From an uncultured Paracoccaceae bacterium (GTDB lineage Bacteria; Pseudomonadota; Alphaproteobacteria; Rhodobacterales; Rhodobacteraceae), in NCBI GenBank assembly GCA_913060475.1, contig CAJXSD010000001.1:124001-188000 (forward strand): DNA of 64,000 bases, in the 5' to 3' direction. The position numbers were made by a program, and so were the translations under genes. Shown piece after piece: positions 27,775 to 37,822 of the stretch. Position 1 is the first letter of the stretch, and each line of letters opens with the position of its first letter. The notes below the pieces were generated by a model. That model was not told the DNA's origin, ran no database searches, and saw nothing but the letters and a program-made list of their open reading frames with translations.

Positions 27775-28986
27775 TTACACCCGTTCAATGATCGTTGCGG
27801 CACCCATGCCTGATCCGATACACAACGTGGTCAATCCCAATTCGCGGTCGCTGCGTTCCAATTCATCCAACAGCGTGCCCAAAATCATGGCACCTGTGGC
27901 CCCCAAGGGGTGACCCATCGCAATGGATCCGCCATTGACGTTTACACGATCATGATCAACGTTGAACGCCTGTTCGAACCGCATGACCACAGATGCAAAG
28001 GCTTCGTTGACCTCAAACAAATCAATGTCGCCAATGGTCAAACCGCTATCGCGCAGGATTTTTTCTGTAACTGGAACGGGGCCCGTTAACATAATTGTGG
28101 GGTCTGTCCCGATTTTGGCCGTGGCGCGAATGCGTGCACGTGGTTTTAACCCCCAGTGTTCGCCAAATTCCCTGTCGCCCAACAAAACGGCCGCGGCGCC
28201 ATCCACGATGCCTGAACTGTTGCCAGCATGGTGAATATGGTTGATACGTTCCAAATGGGGATATTTCATCAGGGCAATGGCGTCAAAACCGGGCATGACT
28301 TCGCCCTGATCCTTAAAGGATGGTTTTAAGGCCCCCAGCGATTGCATATCGGTCGTGGGGCGCATGAATTCATCGTAATCCAAAATGGTCAAGCCATTGA
28401 CATCACACACCGGCACGATCGATTTCGCAAACCGATTGTCATCCCAGGCCGCCTTGGCGCGCCGCTGGCTCTCAACGGCCATTTGATCCGCCATATCACG
28501 ACTAAACCCATATTCTGTCGCAATAATATCTGCACCAATACCCTGCGGGACGAAATAATTATCCATCGCCACAGATGGATCAACCGCAATGGCACCGCCA
28601 TCGGACATCATGGGAACGCGGCTCATGCTTTCAACGCCACCGGCGATGTACCCTGATCCTGCACCGCCTGCGATTTGGTTGGCCGCGACATTCACCGCCT
28701 CAAGCCCTGAGGCGCAAAACCGGTTGATCGACAGGCCCGGGATTGCCTCATCCAAGTCTGATGCCAAAACAGCCGTCCGCGCCAAACAGGCACCCTGTTC
28801 GCCGACTTGGGTGACATTGCCCCAAACCACATCCTCAACCGCGTGACCCTCTAAGGCGTTTCTGTCCTTAAGGGCATTTAATACTGTTGTTGACAGCCGC
28901 ACGGCGGTCACTTCATGCAATGATCCATCTTTGCGACCTTTCCCCCGTGGGGTCCGTACCGCGTCATAGATAAAGACGTCTTTCAT
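27775..28986 (-). CDS. fadI: acetyl-CoA C-acyltransferase (thiolase)
   Basis: A 403-residue thiolase that cleaves 3-ketoacyl-CoA to acetyl-CoA. The nucleophilic Cys is in NRFCASGLEAVN, the His/Gly loop in NGGSIAMGHPLGATGAM, and the second Cys in LCIGSGMGAAT. Length and position before the FadJ-type gene make it the matching beta-oxidation thiolase. The symbol is by operon position; fadA would be the other choice. Confidence 0.92.
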   Translation of the reverse strand: MKDVFIYDAVRTPRGKGRKDGSLHEVTAVRLSTTVLNALKDRNALEGHAVEDVVWGNVTQVGEQGACLARTAVLASDLDEAIPGLSINRFCASGLEAVNVAANQIAGGAGSGYIAGGVESMSRVPMMSDGGAIAVDPSVAMDNYFVPQGIGADIIATEYGFSRDMADQMAVESQRRAKAAWDDNRFAKSIVPVCDVNGLTILDYDEFMRPTTDMQSLGALKPSFKDQGEVMPGFDAIALMKYPHLERINHIHHAGNSSGIVDGAAAVLLGDREFGEHWGLKPRARIRATAKIGTDPTIMLTGPVPVTEKILRDSGLTIGDIDLFEVNEAFASVVMRFEQAFNVDHDRVNVNGGSIAMGHPLGATGAMILGTLLDELERSDRELGLTTLCIGSGMGAATIIERV

Positions 28987-28997
28987 GTCTTCTCCTT

Positions 28998-29639
28998 TTA
29001 TAATTCACGCTCAGAAGGATTTCCGGGCATTAGGTCATAGGGTGGTTTCCACCCGTCTTGTTGTGATAAACGCGTCAGCCACGCATCAATGTTTGGCCAA
29101 TCCGCGCGCTGAAACCCAAAGGGTTCGGGGTAGTACAAATATCCACAGCAGCTCAGATCCGCATTTGTCAGCTGATCACACGCGATCCATTCACGCGTGT
29201 CCAAGTGTTTGTCCAAGATTTGATAGCTGGCGTTTAAGCGGCCTTGCAAAAACGCAATTGCCTCTGTGGGCTGTTTTTCTTTTGGAATAAAATTCATCAA
29301 AAACCGTGCCATACCCGCCAGCGAACTTAACTTATGATTGTCCCACAAAACCCATCGCAATATGTCGCGGCGTTCTTGTGATGTCGCGCCACCGAATTTT
29401 CCGGTTTGTTCTGATAAATAATCTAAGATAACCCCAGACTGTGTTAACTTGACGTCACCATGCTCTAAAACCGGGGCCTCACCCATTTCATTTACTTCCG
29501 TGCGATAGGCGGGGCTGCGTGTTTCACCACCAAAAAAATCGACCTTTATCGGTTGCCACGCCACACCGGAAAGGGATAGCGCAAGCGCAACTTTATAAGA
29601 ATGGCCACTCTCGCCAAAACAATGCAGTTTATAGGTCAT
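28998..29639 (-). CDS. glutathione S-transferase family protein
   Basis: A 213-residue protein with an N-terminal thioredoxin-fold half (LHCFGESGHSYKVALALSLSG, then VNEMGEAPVLEHGDVKLTQSGVILDYL) and an alpha-helical C-terminal half. The Ser at SGHS is the likely glutathione-activating residue. The ATG at 29639 fits the family start. It ends 11 bp before the thiolase start and is probably the first gene of the thiolase/fadJ transcript. Its role there is unknown. Confidence 0.85.
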   Translation of the reverse strand: MTYKLHCFGESGHSYKVALALSLSGVAWQPIKVDFFGGETRSPAYRTEVNEMGEAPVLEHGDVKLTQSGVILDYLSEQTGKFGGATSQERRDILRWVLWDNHKLSSLAGMARFLMNFIPKEKQPTEAIAFLQGRLNASYQILDKHLDTREWIACDQLTNADLSCCGYLYYPEPFGFQRADWPNIDAWLTRLSQQDGWKPPYDLMPGNPSEREL

Positions 29640-29780
29640 CTTATATTTCCCGCCCTTTTGATTGTTGCTGTCTTGCACATGAGTATTTTTGCAAAAATGA
29701 AAACCATTAACTCTATTTTAACATTGTTGGTCCAGATATTGTATCGCGGTACAGGCTGGAGAGCCGATGACCGCCAAAAG

Positions 29781-29865
29781 TGAAAGCCGCCCCCATCTTG
29801 ATTGTCGTGATCTTCTTGGGGGCGCATCTTTCATTTTTGTCCAAATACTCCCGCCGGAGGCTTCC
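29781..29865. repeat. terminator-like dispersed repeat, copy 1
   Basis: A stem-loop spans 29781-29832 (TGAAAG and CGCCCCCA pairing with TGGGGGCG and CTTTCA), followed by a T run. The adjoining 29832-29858 reads, on the minus strand, CGGCGGGAGTATTTGGACA then AAAATGAAAG. A second copy of that block follows the 5'-nucleotidase gene at about 39536-39563. It probably ends the minus-strand dehydrogenase operon. I recall similar elements scattered in roseobacter genomes. Confidence 0.6.
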
Positions 29866-29886
29866 GAGCTTTCAATAAACACCACA

Positions 29887-31044
29887 CTATTTTTGGGATA
29901 ATGGCCGCGCAATTAGTTCTTTCATTATTTCGTTCGTTCCTCCGTATATTCGTTGGACGCGCCCATCGGTCCACATTTCGGCGACTGCGTATTCTTGCAT
30001 GAAGCCATAGCCACCATGTAGCTGTAGGCAGTCATCTAGGACTTCGCCTTGGGTATCTGTCGTCCAGTATTTGGCCATTGCAGCCTTTTCCACGCTAAGT
30101 TTGCCTTGTAGGTGTTCAGTGATGCATTCGTCTAAGAATGCACGGGCAACTTTGGTTTTTGTCAGGACTTCTGCCAATTTAAAGCGCGTGTTTTGGAATT
30201 GCATCAATGTTCCGCCAAAGGCTTCGCGTTCGTTGCAGTACGCGATTGTGCGCTCTACCGCTCCCTCCATTGCGCCAACTGCGCCGCAGGCGATAATCAG
30301 GCGTTCCTGGGGCAATTGTTGCATTAATTGATAAAACCCGCGGCCCTCTTCTCCGCCCAGGATATTTTCAGGTGCGATTTCGATATTTTCAAAAAAGAGC
30401 TCTGACGTATCCGCTGCTTTCAGGCCGATTTTGTCTAGGTTACGGCCACGGGTGAACCCCTCGGCCTGGTCGGTTTCCAAAACCACCAAAGAGACGCCTT
30501 TGGACCCTTGGGTCGGGTCGGTTTTGGCGGCCACGATGATCAGGTTTGCATGTTGGCCATTCGTAATAAAGGTCTTTTGACCGTTTAAGCGATAGGAGTT
30601 GCCTTCGCGGATGGCGCGGGTTTTGATGGACTGGACGTCTGAACCGGTTGAGGGTTCGGTCATGGCCAATGCGCCCACCAATTCCCCAGAGACCAGTTTG
30701 GGCAGCCAGCGTTGTTTTTGATCCTCGGTGCCATACTGCAGCACGTAATGGGCCACGATGCCCGAATGGATGCCATGTCCCCAGCTGGCCAGATTTGCGC
30801 GGCTGCCTTCGGTTAAAATTACGGCCTCATGCCCGAAATCACCGCCTGCGCCGCCGAACTCTTCGGGGATTGAGGGACACAGCAGGCCTAGTTCGCCGGC
30901 CTGCTGCCAAGTGGATCGATCCATTTCGCCCTGTTTGCGCCACCGATCAAAATGGGGGGACCATTCGTCTGCGATGAATTTTGCGGTCATTTCGCGCAAC
31001 ATCACGTGTTCATCGGTCATCCATTGGGATCGGCTGTCAAACAT
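29887..31044 (-). CDS. acyl-CoA dehydrogenase, long-chain (LCAD)-like
   Basis: A 385-residue flavoenzyme for the first beta-oxidation step. FAD-binding and substrate segments are visible ([36 protein letters not shown]). The C-terminal end [14 protein letters not shown] lacks the Glu found in MCAD at that place (YEGT). The alternative catalytic Glu sits in [14 protein letters not shown] after PQERL, the arrangement of LCAD and isovaleryl-CoA dehydrogenase. The MAKYWTT and QLHGGYGFM segments also look LCAD-like. It is 14 bp downstream of the DmdC-like gene. Confidence 0.9.
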   Translation of the reverse strand: MFDSRSQWMTDEHVMLREMTAKFIADEWSPHFDRWRKQGEMDRSTWQQAGELGLLCPSIPEEFGGAGGDFGHEAVILTEGSRANLASWGHGIHSGIVAHYVLQYGTEDQKQRWLPKLVSGELVGALAMTEPSTGSDVQSIKTRAIREGNSYRLNGQKTFITNGQHANLIIVAAKTDPTQGSKGVSLVVLETDQAEGFTRGRNLDKIGLKAADTSELFFENIEIAPENILGGEEGRGFYQLMQQLPQERLIIACGAVGAMEGAVERTIAYCNEREAFGGTLMQFQNTRFKLAEVLTKTKVARAFLDECITEHLQGKLSVEKAAMAKYWTTDTQGEVLDDCLQLHGGYGFMQEYAVAEMWTDGRVQRIYGGTNEIMKELIARPLSQK

Positions 31045-31058
31045 CTGGGGCTCCTGTT

Positions 31059-32840
31059 TTAGAATTGATCTGCGGTTAGCGCCATGACGGGGGTGGAACC
31101 GGCGGTGATTTTCGCCAAGAGCGCCCCAGTCGCAGGCAGTTGTTTGGCCATATAGTAATGTCCTGTTGTCAGCTTTGTCTTGTTGAACGCTGCGTCATCG
31201 GTGCCATTTTCCAGCGCCGTTTTTGCGACCTTGGCCATGCGTGCCCACATGAATCCCAACGCGGTATGTCCAAACAGGTGCATATAGTCATAGGATCCTG
31301 CCAAGGCGTCATTTGGGTTTTTTGTGCCTGATTGCATGAAATACATTGTTGCGGCTTGCAGGTCTTTGGACGCCTGTTTCAGGGGGGCCAAGAATGCGGC
31401 TTGGAATTCTTCGTCCATCTCTTTGTTTTCGGCAATAAATGATTTGACGATTTCAAAGAAGGCCATGACATGTTTGCCGCCGTCGGTGGCCAATTTGCGG
31501 CCGACCAAATCCAGCGCTTGGACGCCATTTGCGCCTTCGTAGATCATGGCGATGCGGGCATCGCGGGCAAATTGTGACATACCCCATTCTTCGATATAGC
31601 CGTGGCCGCCATAGACCTGTTGTGCCTGGACAGCCATGTCAAACCCGCGGTCGGTTAGGAACCCTTTGATCACAGGGATCAGCAGGCTGACCAGACCATC
31701 TGCCTGGGCATCATTACTGCGGTGATGTTGGTCGATCATTTGTGCAGCCCAGAAAATCAGGGCGCGTGCGCCTTCGATGAAACTTTTCTGATCCATCAAA
31801 TTGCGCCGGATGTCTGGGTGCACGATCAGGGGATCGGCGGGGCCGTCTGGGTTTTTCGCGCCTGTCACATCACGTCCCTGCAGGCGATCCTTGGCGTAGG
31901 CCAGCGCGTTTTGATAGGCGACCTCGGCCTGTGCCAGACCTTGTAGGCCAACGCCAAGACGCGCTTCGTTCATCATGGTGAACATGGCGCGCATGCCTTT
32001 GTGTTCTTGGCCCAGCAAATATCCTGTTGCCCCGTCATAGTTCATGACGCAGGTGGCATTGCCATGGATGCCCATCTTTTCTTCGATCTTGCCGACAGAC
32101 AGGCTGTTGCGTGCGCCCAAGGATCCATCGTCATTGACCAAGAATTTTGGAACGATAAACAGTGAAATCCCTTTCACACCCTCGGGGCCGCCCGGAATTT
32201 TGGCCAAAACCAAATGGATGATGTTATCCGACATGTCGTGTTCACCGGCCGAGATAAAGATTTTCTGGCCTGTGATTTTGAATGTGCCATCTGCTTGTGG
32301 TTCGGCCTTGGTCCGCATCAATCCCAAATCGGTCCCGCAGTGGGGTTCCGTCAGGTTCATGGTGCCGGTCCAATCACAGCTGACCATCTTGGGCAGATAG
32401 GTTTCTTTCTGTTCTTGGGTGCCGTGGGCGTGGATTGCGGAATAGGCGCCATGGGTCAAACCTTGGTACATGCCAAAGGCCATGTTCGACGATGCAAACA
32501 TTTCACCCACAGCCGTGCCAATCAGATAGGGCAGGCCTTGGCCGCCGAATTCTGGGTCGCAATCGATGCCGGTCCAGCCGCCCTCTTTGACCTGTTCAAA
32601 GGCGTCTTTGAACCCGTCAGGGGTGCGCACAACCCCGTTTTCCAGCGTACATCCCTGGGTGTCGCCAATGGCATTTAGGGGGGCCAAAACGTCTGCGGTC
32701 AGTTTGCCGCATTCATTCAAAATCGCGGCCAAAAATTCGGGGTCGAGATCCGCATAGCCGGGAATATCGGCGGACTGAATATTCATGACATCGTTTAGGA
32801 TAAATTGCATATCGCGGACAGGCGCGGTGTAGACAGGCAT
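31059..32840 (-). CDS. acyl-CoA dehydrogenase, DmdC-like
   Basis: A 593-residue acyl-CoA dehydrogenase with the extra C-terminal domain of about 130 residues. The N terminus [18 protein letters not shown] and the segment [19 protein letters not shown] are those I recall for the 3-methylmercaptopropionyl-CoA dehydrogenase (DmdC) group of roseobacters. The catalytic region [16 protein letters not shown] keeps its Glu. The DMSP pathway needs dmdA, dmdB and dmdD too, and none is recognised here, so fatty-acyl-CoA is an equally good substrate guess. The start at 32840 is the family start. It follows a MerR gene by 8 bp. Confidence 0.9.
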   Translation of the reverse strand: MPVYTAPVRDMQFILNDVMNIQSADIPGYADLDPEFLAAILNECGKLTADVLAPLNAIGDTQGCTLENGVVRTPDGFKDAFEQVKEGGWTGIDCDPEFGGQGLPYLIGTAVGEMFASSNMAFGMYQGLTHGAYSAIHAHGTQEQKETYLPKMVSCDWTGTMNLTEPHCGTDLGLMRTKAEPQADGTFKITGQKIFISAGEHDMSDNIIHLVLAKIPGGPEGVKGISLFIVPKFLVNDDGSLGARNSLSVGKIEEKMGIHGNATCVMNYDGATGYLLGQEHKGMRAMFTMMNEARLGVGLQGLAQAEVAYQNALAYAKDRLQGRDVTGAKNPDGPADPLIVHPDIRRNLMDQKSFIEGARALIFWAAQMIDQHHRSNDAQADGLVSLLIPVIKGFLTDRGFDMAVQAQQVYGGHGYIEEWGMSQFARDARIAMIYEGANGVQALDLVGRKLATDGGKHVMAFFEIVKSFIAENKEMDEEFQAAFLAPLKQASKDLQAATMYFMQSGTKNPNDALAGSYDYMHLFGHTALGFMWARMAKVAKTALENGTDDAAFNKTKLTTGHYYMAKQLPATGALLAKITAGSTPVMALTADQF

Positions 32841-32848
32841 GGTGTTTC

Positions 32849-33253
32849 CTATTCGTCTGATGATTTGATTGAAATGTTCTTGGATCGCATAAGTTCGTAA
32901 CCCCATGCGATTTGATCTTGCAAATCTTGGATCACCTGATCCAATTCTTCGCGTTGTGCGATCAATTGCGCCAGGCGTTTTTGGGCCAATTCATAGGTTG
33001 TTTTCAGCTGTGTGGCCTGCTGGTCCTGCATGTGATACATTTCCAGCAGCTGTCGAATTTCCTCAAGGGAAAATCCGAATTTTTTGCCGCGCAGGATCAA
33101 TGTCAAACGTGCGCGATCTTTTTTCGTGAACAGACGTTTTTGCCCCTGACGGATTGGCGCCAAGAGTTCTTTGGATTCATAAAACCGCAATGTGCGGGCG
33201 GTTACATCGAATGCCTCGCACATCTGTCGGATTGTCATCAAGTCTTCTGTCAT
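32849..33253 (-). CDS. MerR-family transcriptional regulator 1
   Basis: A 134-residue MerR protein. The winged helix is seen in [41 protein letters not shown], followed by a long dimerising coiled coil. No Cys-based metal or redox site is present, so it is not a metal sensor. Size and context fit LiuR-type regulators that sense acyl-CoA metabolites. AGAGGTG precedes the ATG at 33253. It is the leading gene of the dehydrogenase operon, and a TTACGT palindrome lies about 65 bp upstream. Confidence 0.85.
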   Translation of the reverse strand: MTEDLMTIRQMCEAFDVTARTLRFYESKELLAPIRQGQKRLFTKKDRARLTLILRGKKFGFSLEEIRQLLEMYHMQDQQATQLKTTYELAQKRLAQLIAQREELDQVIQDLQDQIAWGYELMRSKNISIKSSDE

Positions 33254-33314
33254 GTTCACCTCTGATCGTTTTGGCGACTCGGATTTGCGATCCGTGCCAT
33301 TACTGTAACAAAGG

Positions 33315-33330
33315 TTTACGTTGACGTAAG
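33315..33330. promoter_or_regulatory. LiuR-like MerR operator TTACGT-TG-ACGTAA
   Basis: The 6-bp arms (33316-33321 and 33324-33329) are exact inverted repeats, and a half-similar AACGTTACGT follows at once. It lies between the two MerR genes, upstream of MerR 1 and its dehydrogenase operon. The pattern resembles the LiuR consensus as I remember it. Confidence 0.55.
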
Positions 33331-33337
33331 TAAAACG

Positions 33338-33721
33338 TTACGTCAATTCTTTTGGCGCAATCAGGCCTTGGGTGTCTTGTCGCAGTTTGCGCAAATCTGC
33401 GATTGTTTGGGCCAGTTGTTTTTGCTGTTCCTCTAGTTCAGCCAGTTTTTCGGTGGCCATATCGACAAAAACCTGCATCTGGGTTTGGGTGCCTTCGTTG
33501 TCATACATCAACAGCCATTGGCGCAATTCCTCAAGCTGGAACCCGAATTTGCGACCGCGCAGAATCAATGTCATACGGGCACATTCGCGTGCGCCATAGA
33601 ACCGTGAACGGCCCTGACGTTCGGGTTGCAGCAATTCGATATATTCATAATACCGCAAAGTGCGTGGCGTCACATCGAATTTTGCGCACATTTCTTTGAA
33701 ACTTAGTCTAAGTTCTTGCAT
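33338..33721 (-). CDS. MerR-family transcriptional regulator 2
   Basis: A 127-residue paralogue of the preceding MerR protein (LSFKEMCAKFDVTPRTLRYYEYIELLQPERQG..., then TLILRGRKFGFQLEELRQWL and a coiled coil). The segment [21 protein letters not shown] of regulator 1 is nearly repeated here, so the two arose by duplication. No metal-binding Cys is present. Start 33721 was chosen over the longer frame because it places the DNA-binding domain at the N terminus. It is divergent from the thioesterase genes. Confidence 0.83.
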   Translation of the reverse strand: MQELRLSFKEMCAKFDVTPRTLRYYEYIELLQPERQGRSRFYGARECARMTLILRGRKFGFQLEELRQWLLMYDNEGTQTQMQVFVDMATEKLAELEEQQKQLAQTIADLRKLRQDTQGLIAPKELT

Positions 33722-33829
33722 AATGACCTCCGTTCCTGATCCAAGGTTAGGACGAAGTTTCTGCAAGAGCAACCGCAGGGGTTGTCAATTTCGAAAATAT
33801 TTCGCACACCCTCGGCAAGGAGAGCAGCC

Positions 33830-34255
33830 ATGGCCGCAAAAACGATCGAAACGGCACAACGTTTCATAAACGCGATCCCACATTCGAAAGCATTGGGTAT
33901 GCAGATCGCATCCGCCAACGAAGGCGAGGTCAAGATGCAAATGCCATATGACGAAAAATTCATAGGCGACCCCGCGACGCGCGTGATTCACGGTGGGGCG
34001 GTGTTTGCCCTGCTGGATACCTGTTGCGGGGCGGCTGTGATGACGCATCCATCATCGCAAGGGTCAACTGCGACCATTGATTTGCGGGTGGATTATATGC
34101 GTCCGGCCAGCCCCGATCAGGTCATCACAGCGACAGCCACCTGTTATAACATCACGCGCACCGTTGCCTTTGTGCGGGCGGTGGCGACGGATGAGCGCAC
34201 GGATAAACCTGTTGCGATGGCATCTGGTACATTTGTGAATGGTGGGGGTAAATAA
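33830..34255 (+). CDS. PaaI-type hotdog thioesterase 1
   Basis: A 141-residue hotdog-fold protein. RVIHGGAVFALLDTCCGAAVMT is the helix with the conserved HGG and catalytic Asp, and TIDLRVDYMRPA is the following strand typical of PaaI/DUF4442-type thioesterases. It would hydrolyse an acyl-CoA. AAGGAG stands before the ATG at 33830. It overlaps the next gene by one base (TAATG). Confidence 0.85.
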   Translation: MAAKTIETAQRFINAIPHSKALGMQIASANEGEVKMQMPYDEKFIGDPATRVIHGGAVFALLDTCCGAAVMTHPSSQGSTATIDLRVDYMRPASPDQVITATATCYNITRTVAFVRAVATDERTDKPVAMASGTFVNGGGK

Positions 34256-34773
34256 TGCGTCAACAACCTGAACCGGTCCAAGTGGTCAAACAACGCCGCG
34301 ATGCGGCCCTGTCGGCGATTGTGTCGGCGGTGCCCTATATCCAATTTATGGGGATCCAGTTTGAACGCCGCGGCGATGAATTAACTGCGATCATGCCATT
34401 TCGTGACGATTTGGTGGGAAACCCGATGCTGCCGGCCCTGCATGGGGGCGCAACGGCTGCCTTTTTGGAAATTACCTCTGTTATTGAACTGACATGGGCC
34501 ACGGTTTGGCAATCGATTGAAACGGGTGCGGTTGATCCCGATCAAATTCAGCTGGGTCAGAATTTGCAACTGCCCAAAACAATCGATTTTACGGTCGATT
34601 ATCTGCGATCAGGCCTGCCGCGCGATGCCTATGCGCGGGCGCGGATCAACCGGTCAGGGCGGCGCTATGCCTCGGTTTCGGTTGAGGCATGGCAAGACAA
34701 TCGCAGCCGGTTATTCGCCCAAGCTTCGGGACATTTTGTTATGCCTGACGTTGTGACGCAGACCCAAGGGTAG
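34255..34773 (+). CDS. PaaI-type hotdog thioesterase 2
   Basis: A 172-residue paralogue-like hotdog protein. ALHGGATAAFLEITSVIELTW matches the PaaI helix, but the catalytic Asp position carries Glu (FLEIT). TIDFTVDYLRSGLPRDAYARARI is the central strand. An insertion of about 20 residues after the helix distinguishes it from its neighbour. The stop and start of the two genes overlap by one base, so they are translated together and may form a heteromer. Ten bases separate it from the MATE gene. Confidence 0.83.
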   Translation: MRQQPEPVQVVKQRRDAALSAIVSAVPYIQFMGIQFERRGDELTAIMPFRDDLVGNPMLPALHGGATAAFLEITSVIELTWATVWQSIETGAVDPDQIQLGQNLQLPKTIDFTVDYLRSGLPRDAYARARINRSGRRYASVSVEAWQDNRSRLFAQASGHFVMPDVVTQTQG

Positions 34774-34783
34774 CATCACGCAG

Positions 34784-36082
34784 ATGTCCCATATTTCGCA
34801 CAAACGGTTGTTGTCCATTGCCGTGCCAATTGTTTTGTCCAATGTGACCGTGCCGATTTTGGGGGCGGTCGACACAGGGGTGATTGGCCAATTGGGCGAC
34901 GCGTCCGCGATTGGGGCCGTTGGTGTGGGCGCCGTGATCATCGGGTCGATTTATTGGATTTTCGGGTTCTTGCGGATGGGCACGACAGGATTGGCCGCGC
35001 AGGCGTTTGGTGCGGGCGATATGGGCGAATTATCGGCCCTGTTGCTGCGATCGGTGATCATTGCGATGGTCGGCGGTGTCATCCTGATTGCGGCCCAAGG
35101 TGCGATCTTTGACGCGGTCTTTTTCGTGTCGCCCGCATCGCCGGCGGTCGAAACCATGGCGCGTCACTATATGGAAATTCGAATTTATTCGGCCCCTGCC
35201 GCCATTGCGGTATATGGGGCAACGGGGTGGTTGATTGCCCAAGAACGCACGCGCGCCGTCTTTGTCATTCAATTTCTGATGAATGGTGTAAATGTCATAT
35301 TAGACCTGTGGTTTGTGCTGGGATTGGATTTGGGGATTGCAGGCGTTGCCTATGCCACATTGATTGCCGAACTGCTTGGGGCGGGGGTGGCCTTGTTTTT
35401 CTGTCGCGCGGCATGGTTAGGGGCAGGGCGGTTGCATACGCTGTGGGACAGTGCACGCTGGAAACACATGGTGTTGGTCAATCGTGACATTTTGCTGCGA
35501 TCCCTGATGCTGCAGGTGATTTTCGTGTCCTTTCTGTTGATCGGATCCGATTTTGACGACACAACATTGGCCGCGAACCAAGTATTACTGCAGTTTTTGC
35601 ACATCACGGCCTATGGCATGGATGGGTTTGCATTCGCAGCCGAGAGTTTGGTCGGCCAAGCCCTGGGGCGGCGCAACCGCCAGGCATTAAACGCCAGCGT
35701 TCGGGTCGCGGGCCTTTGGGCCTTGGTGCTGGGATGTGGGTTGGCCGTTGCGTTTTGGATCCTTGGGCCGTGGATGATCGCGATCATGACCACCGATCCC
35801 GGCGTGCAATCTGTGGCCCGAACCTATTTGGTTTATATGGTATTTTCGCCCATTCTGGGGGTGGTTCCCTGGATGTTGGACGGTGTCTTTATCGGGGCAT
35901 CCCGCGCCCGCGATATGCGCAATATGATGGCCATCAGTTTGGCCATCTATGGCATATCTGCGCTGGTTTTGGTGCCCATATTGGGCAACCACGGTTTGTG
36001 GATGGCTTTGCTGGTGTCCTTTGTGGCGCGTGGGGCCACATTGGCCACGCGCTATCCGTCGTTGATCCGCAGTTTGGATTAA
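34784..36082 (+). CDS. MATE-family efflux transporter (DinF-like)
   Basis: A 432-residue protein with 12 hydrophobic helices in two MATE halves. The N-terminal SIAVPIVLSNVTVPILGAVDTGVIGQLGD is characteristic of the DinF/NorM superfamily, and the second half repeats it around ANQVLLQFLHITAYGMDGFAFAAESLVGQALG. It likely exports cationic or other toxic compounds with Na or H antiport. It is the last gene after the two thioesterases and overlaps the convergent arsC stop by 4 bp. Confidence 0.9.
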   Translation: MSHISHKRLLSIAVPIVLSNVTVPILGAVDTGVIGQLGDASAIGAVGVGAVIIGSIYWIFGFLRMGTTGLAAQAFGAGDMGELSALLLRSVIIAMVGGVILIAAQGAIFDAVFFVSPASPAVETMARHYMEIRIYSAPAAIAVYGATGWLIAQERTRAVFVIQFLMNGVNVILDLWFVLGLDLGIAGVAYATLIAELLGAGVALFFCRAAWLGAGRLHTLWDSARWKHMVLVNRDILLRSLMLQVIFVSFLLIGSDFDDTTLAANQVLLQFLHITAYGMDGFAFAAESLVGQALGRRNRQALNASVRVAGLWALVLGCGLAVAFWILGPWMIAIMTTDPGVQSVARTYLVYMVFSPILGVVPWMLDGVFIGASRARDMRNMMAISLAIYGISALVLVPILGNHGLWMALLVSFVARGATLATRYPSLIRSLD

Positions 36083-36432
36083 AACAGATCCAGTACCTGT
36101 TCGGGTGGCCGCCCAATCGCCGCGCGTGTCCCGTGGATCACAATGGGCCGTTCGATCAGTTTAGGGTGCGCCACCATCGCAGCAATCAGGTGATCAGCCG
36201 CGGTATCAGGGCCCAGCCCCAAGTCGCGATACAGCGTTTCCTTGGTTCGCAAAATATCATGCGCAGTACAGCCCAGTGCGGCAATCACCCGCGTCAATTC
36301 CGCAGCCGAAGGGGGTGTTTTTTGATAATCAACCACCCGTGGATCAATCCCGCGTTCCTGCAGCAACGACAGGGTCTGGCGCGATTTTGAACACCGCGGG
36401 TTGTGCCAAATGACGGTTTCAACAGAACTCAT
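36079..36432 (-). CDS. arsC: arsenate reductase-type (ArsC/YfgD) thioredoxin-fold protein
   Basis: A 117-residue protein of the glutaredoxin-coupled ArsC family. The catalytic Cys is in [12 protein letters not shown], and the C-terminal [17 protein letters not shown] carries the Arg residues expected near the active site. [11 protein letters not shown] is the conserved middle part. The family also includes YfgD-like proteins of unclear substrate, so arsenate reduction is inferred. No arsR or arsB is near. Its ATG overlaps the pyrD stop (ATGA), so the two are coupled. Confidence 0.83.
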   Translation of the reverse strand: MSSVETVIWHNPRCSKSRQTLSLLQERGIDPRVVDYQKTPPSAAELTRVIAALGCTAHDILRTKETLYRDLGLGPDTAADHLIAAMVAHPKLIERPIVIHGTRAAIGRPPEQVLDLF

Positions 36433-37487
36433 AACCAACGATCCCGATCTGTGCCAACCGCATCGGCGACATTTGCAAACCCATCGCGCGCCAACAGGTC
36501 ATCCAATCCCTTGGCAATATCCCCGATCAAGGATAACCCGCCATAGACCAGCGCGGTATACAGCTGCACCGCGCTGGCGCCTGCGCGGATTTTGTCATAG
36601 GCCTGTTGCGCCGATCCAACGCCACCCACGCCAATAATGGGAATATCCCCGCCCAGCATCTGCGATAGATGGGCCAATACACGGGTTGATTTGTCAAACA
36701 AGGGTTGGCCCGCCAAACCGCCCGCCTGATCACGATGGGCCGATTTTAGCCCATCGCGCGACAGGGTGGTGTTGGTGGCAATGATCCCGCTGATCCCCGT
36801 TGTACGGGCGACATCCGCGATGTCCTGGATTTCGCCCAGGTCCAAATCAGGTGCGATTTTCAAAAATATGGGGATAGGGCGGTCGAATTCGGCATTTGCG
36901 GCCAAAACGCCGGACAATAGGGCGCTTAGCGCCTCTTTGCCCTGCAAATCCCGCAGTTTTTCTGTGTTCGGGCTGGACACATTGACGGTTGCAAAATCCA
37001 GATGTGGGCCGCAGTGGCGCAAAACGGTTGCAAAATCGGCGGCGCGGTCGCTGCTGTCTTTGTTTGCGCCCAGGTTTAGCCCGACAATGCCAGAGCCACG
37101 GCGTGCAGCCAGACGATGCCCAATCGCCTGCATGCCCTGATTGTTAAACCCAAAGCGATTGATAGAGGCCTGATCCAGGGTCAGGCGAAACAAGCGGGGC
37201 CGCGGGTTTCCGGGTTGGGGGCGCGGCGTGGCGGCCCCCACCTCAATAAACCCAAAGCCACTGTTGCCCAAGGCGTCGCAGACTTCGGCATTTTTATCGA
37301 ACCCTGCGGCCAATCCAACAGGGTTTGGCAGATCAAGCCCCGCCACATGGGTCCGCAAACGGTCCGAGGTCGGGGGGGTCGTTTTGGGGGTCAGCCCCAT
37401 TTTCAGGGCGCGGATCGCCAGCCCATGGGCCGTTTCCGGATCAAAGGCATATAGCGCCTTGAGGCCAAGGGATTCGATCAATGTCAT
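36429..37487 (-). CDS. pyrD: dihydroorotate dehydrogenase (quinone), class 2
   Basis: A 352-residue FMN enzyme of pyrimidine synthesis at the membrane. The N-terminal helical pair that inserts into the membrane is present ([22 protein letters not shown]). The barrel follows with [31 protein letters not shown], the catalytic Ser region [16 protein letters not shown] and the phosphate site [29 protein letters not shown]. The start at 37487 matches the family; it overlaps the DUF952 stop by 4 bp (ATGA). Confidence 0.96.
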   Translation of the reverse strand: MTLIESLGLKALYAFDPETAHGLAIRALKMGLTPKTTPPTSDRLRTHVAGLDLPNPVGLAAGFDKNAEVCDALGNSGFGFIEVGAATPRPQPGNPRPRLFRLTLDQASINRFGFNNQGMQAIGHRLAARRGSGIVGLNLGANKDSSDRAADFATVLRHCGPHLDFATVNVSSPNTEKLRDLQGKEALSALLSGVLAANAEFDRPIPIFLKIAPDLDLGEIQDIADVARTTGISGIIATNTTLSRDGLKSAHRDQAGGLAGQPLFDKSTRVLAHLSQMLGGDIPIIGVGGVGSAQQAYDKIRAGASAVQLYTALVYGGLSLIGDIAKGLDDLLARDGFANVADAVGTDRDRWL

Positions 37488-37822
37488 AGCACATCCTTGG
37501 GGAAAATATGCCCCGCGGGGCCTTGGGGCAGGGGATGGTCGGATTTGACATCCTCCAGCGTTAAGGCGCGATACAGGTGCGGGAACAATGCGCCGCCGCG
37601 CGATGGTTCCCAAATCAGTTTGTCGCCCAAATCATCGGCATCGCAGATCAGCAAAACCAAATCACCTGCATCTGCGAAATGTTTTTCAGCAGTTTCGCGA
37701 ACCTGTGCGGCCGTGGAAAAGTGAATGTACCCATCTGCAACATCGATGGGCGCGCCGAATGTTGTGCCATCGGTTTGCAGGCTGTGCCATTCGGCGGGGC
37801 GGAAAATTTTGTATATCAGCAT
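37484..37822 (-). CDS. DUF952 family protein
   Basis: A 112-residue cytoplasmic protein. [32 protein letters not shown] and [33 protein letters not shown] are the hallmarks of the DUF952 family. Biochemical function is unknown to me. It is the first gene of DUF952-pyrD-arsC, each pair joined by an ATGA overlap. The ATG at 37822 fits the family start. Confidence 0.85.
   Translation of the reverse strand: MLIYKIFRPAEWHSLQTDGTTFGAPIDVADGYIHFSTAAQVRETAEKHFADAGDLVLLICDADDLGDKLIWEPSRGGALFPHLYRALTLEDVKSDHPLPQGPAGHIFPKDVL

Noticed and set aside
36079-36432. Arsenic resistance operon
   Set aside because: Only an ArsC/YfgD-type gene is present, coupled to pyrD; no arsR, arsB or acr3 beside it.
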